DNA of 24,609 bases, from NCBI GenBank assembly GCA_030593645.1, contig JAUVGT010000012.1:1-24609 (forward strand). The letters run 5' to 3'. Of this stretch, positions 22,940 to 24,609 are shown piece by piece; the stretch's first letter is position 1, and the number at the start of each line of letters is the position of its first letter. This stretch comes from Deltaproteobacteria bacterium (GTDB lineage: Bacteria; Desulfobacterota; Desulfobacteria; Desulfobacterales; JAUVGT01). A model generated the notes under the pieces. That model saw only the letters and a program-made list of their open reading frames with translations. It had not been told where the DNA came from and did no database searches. The translations under genes were made by a program, and so were the position numbers.

Positions 22940-24472
22940 ATGGCACAAAATTCGGTACTCGAAATTATCGCACAGGGAGCCTGGAATGGCGGCATCGTTG
23001 TTGACAATTCTGTCTATCTTAACAAGGGCATGTCATTTAAGGGCGGCATACCTGTGAACAGCCAAACCATTGAAGAAAGAATAGGCATTCGAACAAGAAT
23101 GGCCGCTCCTCCCGATGAAAGAATCGGGGCTATTGCTTTAACTGACCTTCTGGATAATTTCGATATCGATCCTTCCCGGATCAAACTTGTAATCGGCGCA
23201 ACAAATGTGGGTGATGATAAATATGATGCCCGTCCTTTAATCCGCTTCGCCTTTGATCACTTAAAAGATGATTGCCCCGATGCTGTTGTATTTGATCTTT
23301 ATGCGGGCTGCCCGGGTTTTAATGTGGCTGCAGAGTTAAATTTCATGCTTTCTATGAACGGTATTCTCAAGAAAGGTGATATATCTATTATTATCGGAGC
23401 TGAAAACATTCATCGTGCGAAAGCATTCAGGCCAAAGGATACATCCAATATCATTTTCGGTGATGACGCTCTGGCCACAGCACTCGAAACAAAGGCAAAT
23501 CTTACCTCTAACGGGCAATACTCCTGCAGTGAAAGATTGAAATTCTCACTGGGGAAAAATTTTATCACCGATATCGCGAAAAGGATACTGGAGCTTGCTG
23601 GAGATGAAAAAATCGACGGGATTATTGTTGATAATCAACTGGGTGAACTCCAATACAGAGTCCCCGCGCTTGCCGCCAGGGTTCAGCACAACCTGGTAGA
23701 ACAGACATATCCTGAAGAAGCATCAAAAGGGACATTTGATAAATTTAAAGACGCATTCGGCTTTTACAGTCAGCATGTAAAATCGTTTGCTTTTGACATC
23801 AATTCACTGGGAAAGGATCCGGGGCTTATCGAGAAAATTGCCGGGGCTTATGTGGAATCAGGCAGATACAGCAGGATTATTACCGCGTACGTGAGCCCCG
23901 ATATGTCCCTGTTTCTTAAAATGCATACCGGAACTGATTATGATATCAGATATCCTGAAACGGGTATTATCGATACATTTACATGCACCCATGGATGCTT
24001 TGGTGACTATATTCAGGCCATTTTCGAAAAGGATGATATATTTGGAGAAATTAACGGAAAAGGTGTTTTCCTGTATGCAACCCGGAGCGCCCATGATCAT
24101 TTGGGTACACTTTTGTCAAGAAACCGCCTGACCATGGAGGATATTGAACTGCTCATCGAGCACCAGGCCAATTTTGCCATGATTCCCTTAACCCTGGAAC
24201 AGGTGTTTAAGGACACCGCGTCGGACCTGAAAAAAACCGTCGTTGATTTTGTTGCCAATAAAATGGTGAATAATATTCATGAAAGAGGCAATTGTTCTGT
24301 TGTTTGCATGCAAAGGCTTCCCTATGATCTTGAACGGGGTAAGCTTAAAGAAGATACAATCCAGGGTATTCCGATTAACAGGAACACCGAAAAGCTGAAA
24401 AATGCAAAGATCGTATTGTATGATTCGGTTGGAGCGGGTATGACGCGATCTTCTTTCCTGCTTAAAAAATGA
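22940..24472 (+). CDS. Enlarged beta-ketoacyl synthase III (FabH-like) enzyme
   Basis: The ATG at 22940 has GGGAG 7 bp upstream; an ATG at 22934 lies too close to it. The protein has 510 residues, whereas FabH has about 320. The thiolase-fold KAS III features are present: TIEERIGIRTRMAAP near residue 45, catalytic C124 (LYAGCPGFNVAAEL), H408 (IEHQANF) and N451 (ERGNCSVV), a full Cys-His-Asn triad. The extra length is mostly between Cys and His: 284 residues here against about 130 in FabH. It should form or accept a carbon-carbon bond on an acyl chain, but starter and partner are unknown; a role in a special lipid or secondary metabolite is possible. The stop codon TGA uses the first two bases of a family-1 repeat, so the native C-terminus may have been changed. 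Confidence 0.85.
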   Translation: MAQNSVLEIIAQGAWNGGIVVDNSVYLNKGMSFKGGIPVNSQTIEERIGIRTRMAAPPDERIGAIALTDLLDNFDIDPSRIKLVIGATNVGDDKYDARPLIRFAFDHLKDDCPDAVVFDLYAGCPGFNVAAELNFMLSMNGILKKGDISIIIGAENIHRAKAFRPKDTSNIIFGDDALATALETKANLTSNGQYSCSERLKFSLGKNFITDIAKRILELAGDEKIDGIIVDNQLGELQYRVPALAARVQHNLVEQTYPEEASKGTFDKFKDAFGFYSQHVKSFAFDINSLGKDPGLIEKIAGAYVESGRYSRIITAYVSPDMSLFLKMHTGTDYDIRYPETGIIDTFTCTHGCFGDYIQAIFEKDDIFGEINGKGVFLYATRSAHDHLGTLLSRNRLTMEDIELLIEHQANFAMIPLTLEQVFKDTASDLKKTVVDFVANKMVNNIHERGNCSVVCMQRLPYDLERGKLKEDTIQGIPINRNTEKLKNAKIVLYDSVGAGMTRSSFLLKK

Positions 24473-24609
24473 TGGTCTCGTAAAAAGTCCGAATGAGACG
24501 GTTTCGTAAAAAGTTCAAATTCAAGGCGTGCAAATTTCGTAATCATGAAGCGTACTTATAGTACGTTGAATGATTGCGAAATGCAGCACAACGCAGAAGT
24601 TGGACTTTT
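24471..24609 (+). repeat. Family-1 inverted-repeat element (copy F, truncated by window end)
   Basis: The extension is at 24471-24496 and the core runs from 24497 to the window end, missing about 12 bases. The left flank is AAAAAT. The first two bases of the element (GA) complete the TGA stop codon of the KAS-like gene. Confidence 0.9.

Noticed and set aside
21232..24472. Hydrolase plus KAS III as an OleA/OleB olefin pathway
   Set aside because: The hydrolase is exported and carries an extra domain, the KAS is far longer than OleA, and OleC and OleD are absent.

Overview
The window looks like chromosomal DNA from an anaerobic, probably sulfate-reducing, member of the Desulfobacterota (former Deltaproteobacteria, Desulfobacteraceae-like). 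This is inferred from gene content: a cytoplasmic molybdenum/tungsten bis-MGD enzyme with a ferredoxin-type partner, a Tat-exported DUF362 protein next to a DUF6599 protein, an orphan amino-acid-type binding protein, and many short inverted-repeat elements between genes. I see no rRNA, tRNA, CRISPR array, transposase or phage gene.

Layout, left to right. 1-2231: a family-1 repeat, then an exported DUF6599 protein and a Tat-exported DUF362 protein separated by a family-2 repeat. 2387-3058: a SEC-C motif protein and a Nudix hydrolase, convergent and overlapping by 6 bp. 3353-6025: a metal-resistance operon with a palindromic operator, an ArsR/SmtB repressor carrying two complete metal-site signatures, a Zn/Cd/Pb P1B-type ATPase and an intrinsic terminator. 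6216-8122: an isoprenylcysteine/phospholipid-type methyltransferase and a periplasmic binding protein. 8326-11110 (minus): a two-gene operon for a soluble Mo/W oxidoreductase and its iron-sulfur subunit, divergent from a FadR-type GntR regulator (11570-12277). The identical 11-bp palindrome TGGTCTGACCA lies in front of both transcription units. 12589-13952: a small Arg-rich protein and an EamA transporter. 14067-16346 (minus): flavin reductase-like protein, conserved hypothetical and peptidase T. 16834-20880 (minus): a membrane-anchored transglutaminase-like protein, an ABC ATPase and an ABC exporter-type permease. 21232-24472 (plus): an exported alpha/beta hydrolase fused to a beta-helix-like tail, and an enlarged KAS III-like enzyme.

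The most distinctive feature is the set of short mobile-like inverted-repeat elements between genes. Family 1 (125-bp core, usually with a 26-bp extension, 151 bp in all) has six copies. Two have perfect 6-bp target duplications and one has a 5/6 match. Copies differ by paired changes that preserve a hairpin. Family 2 has two copies flanked by TAA duplications, with conserved ends and apex but different stem sequence. Insertions have landed on gene ends: one target duplication contains the pepT start codon, one copy supplies part of the stop codon of the KAS gene, and one family-2 target duplication is the stop codon of the DUF6599 gene. Both window ends lie inside family-1 copies, which suggests an assembly contig that ends at repeats.
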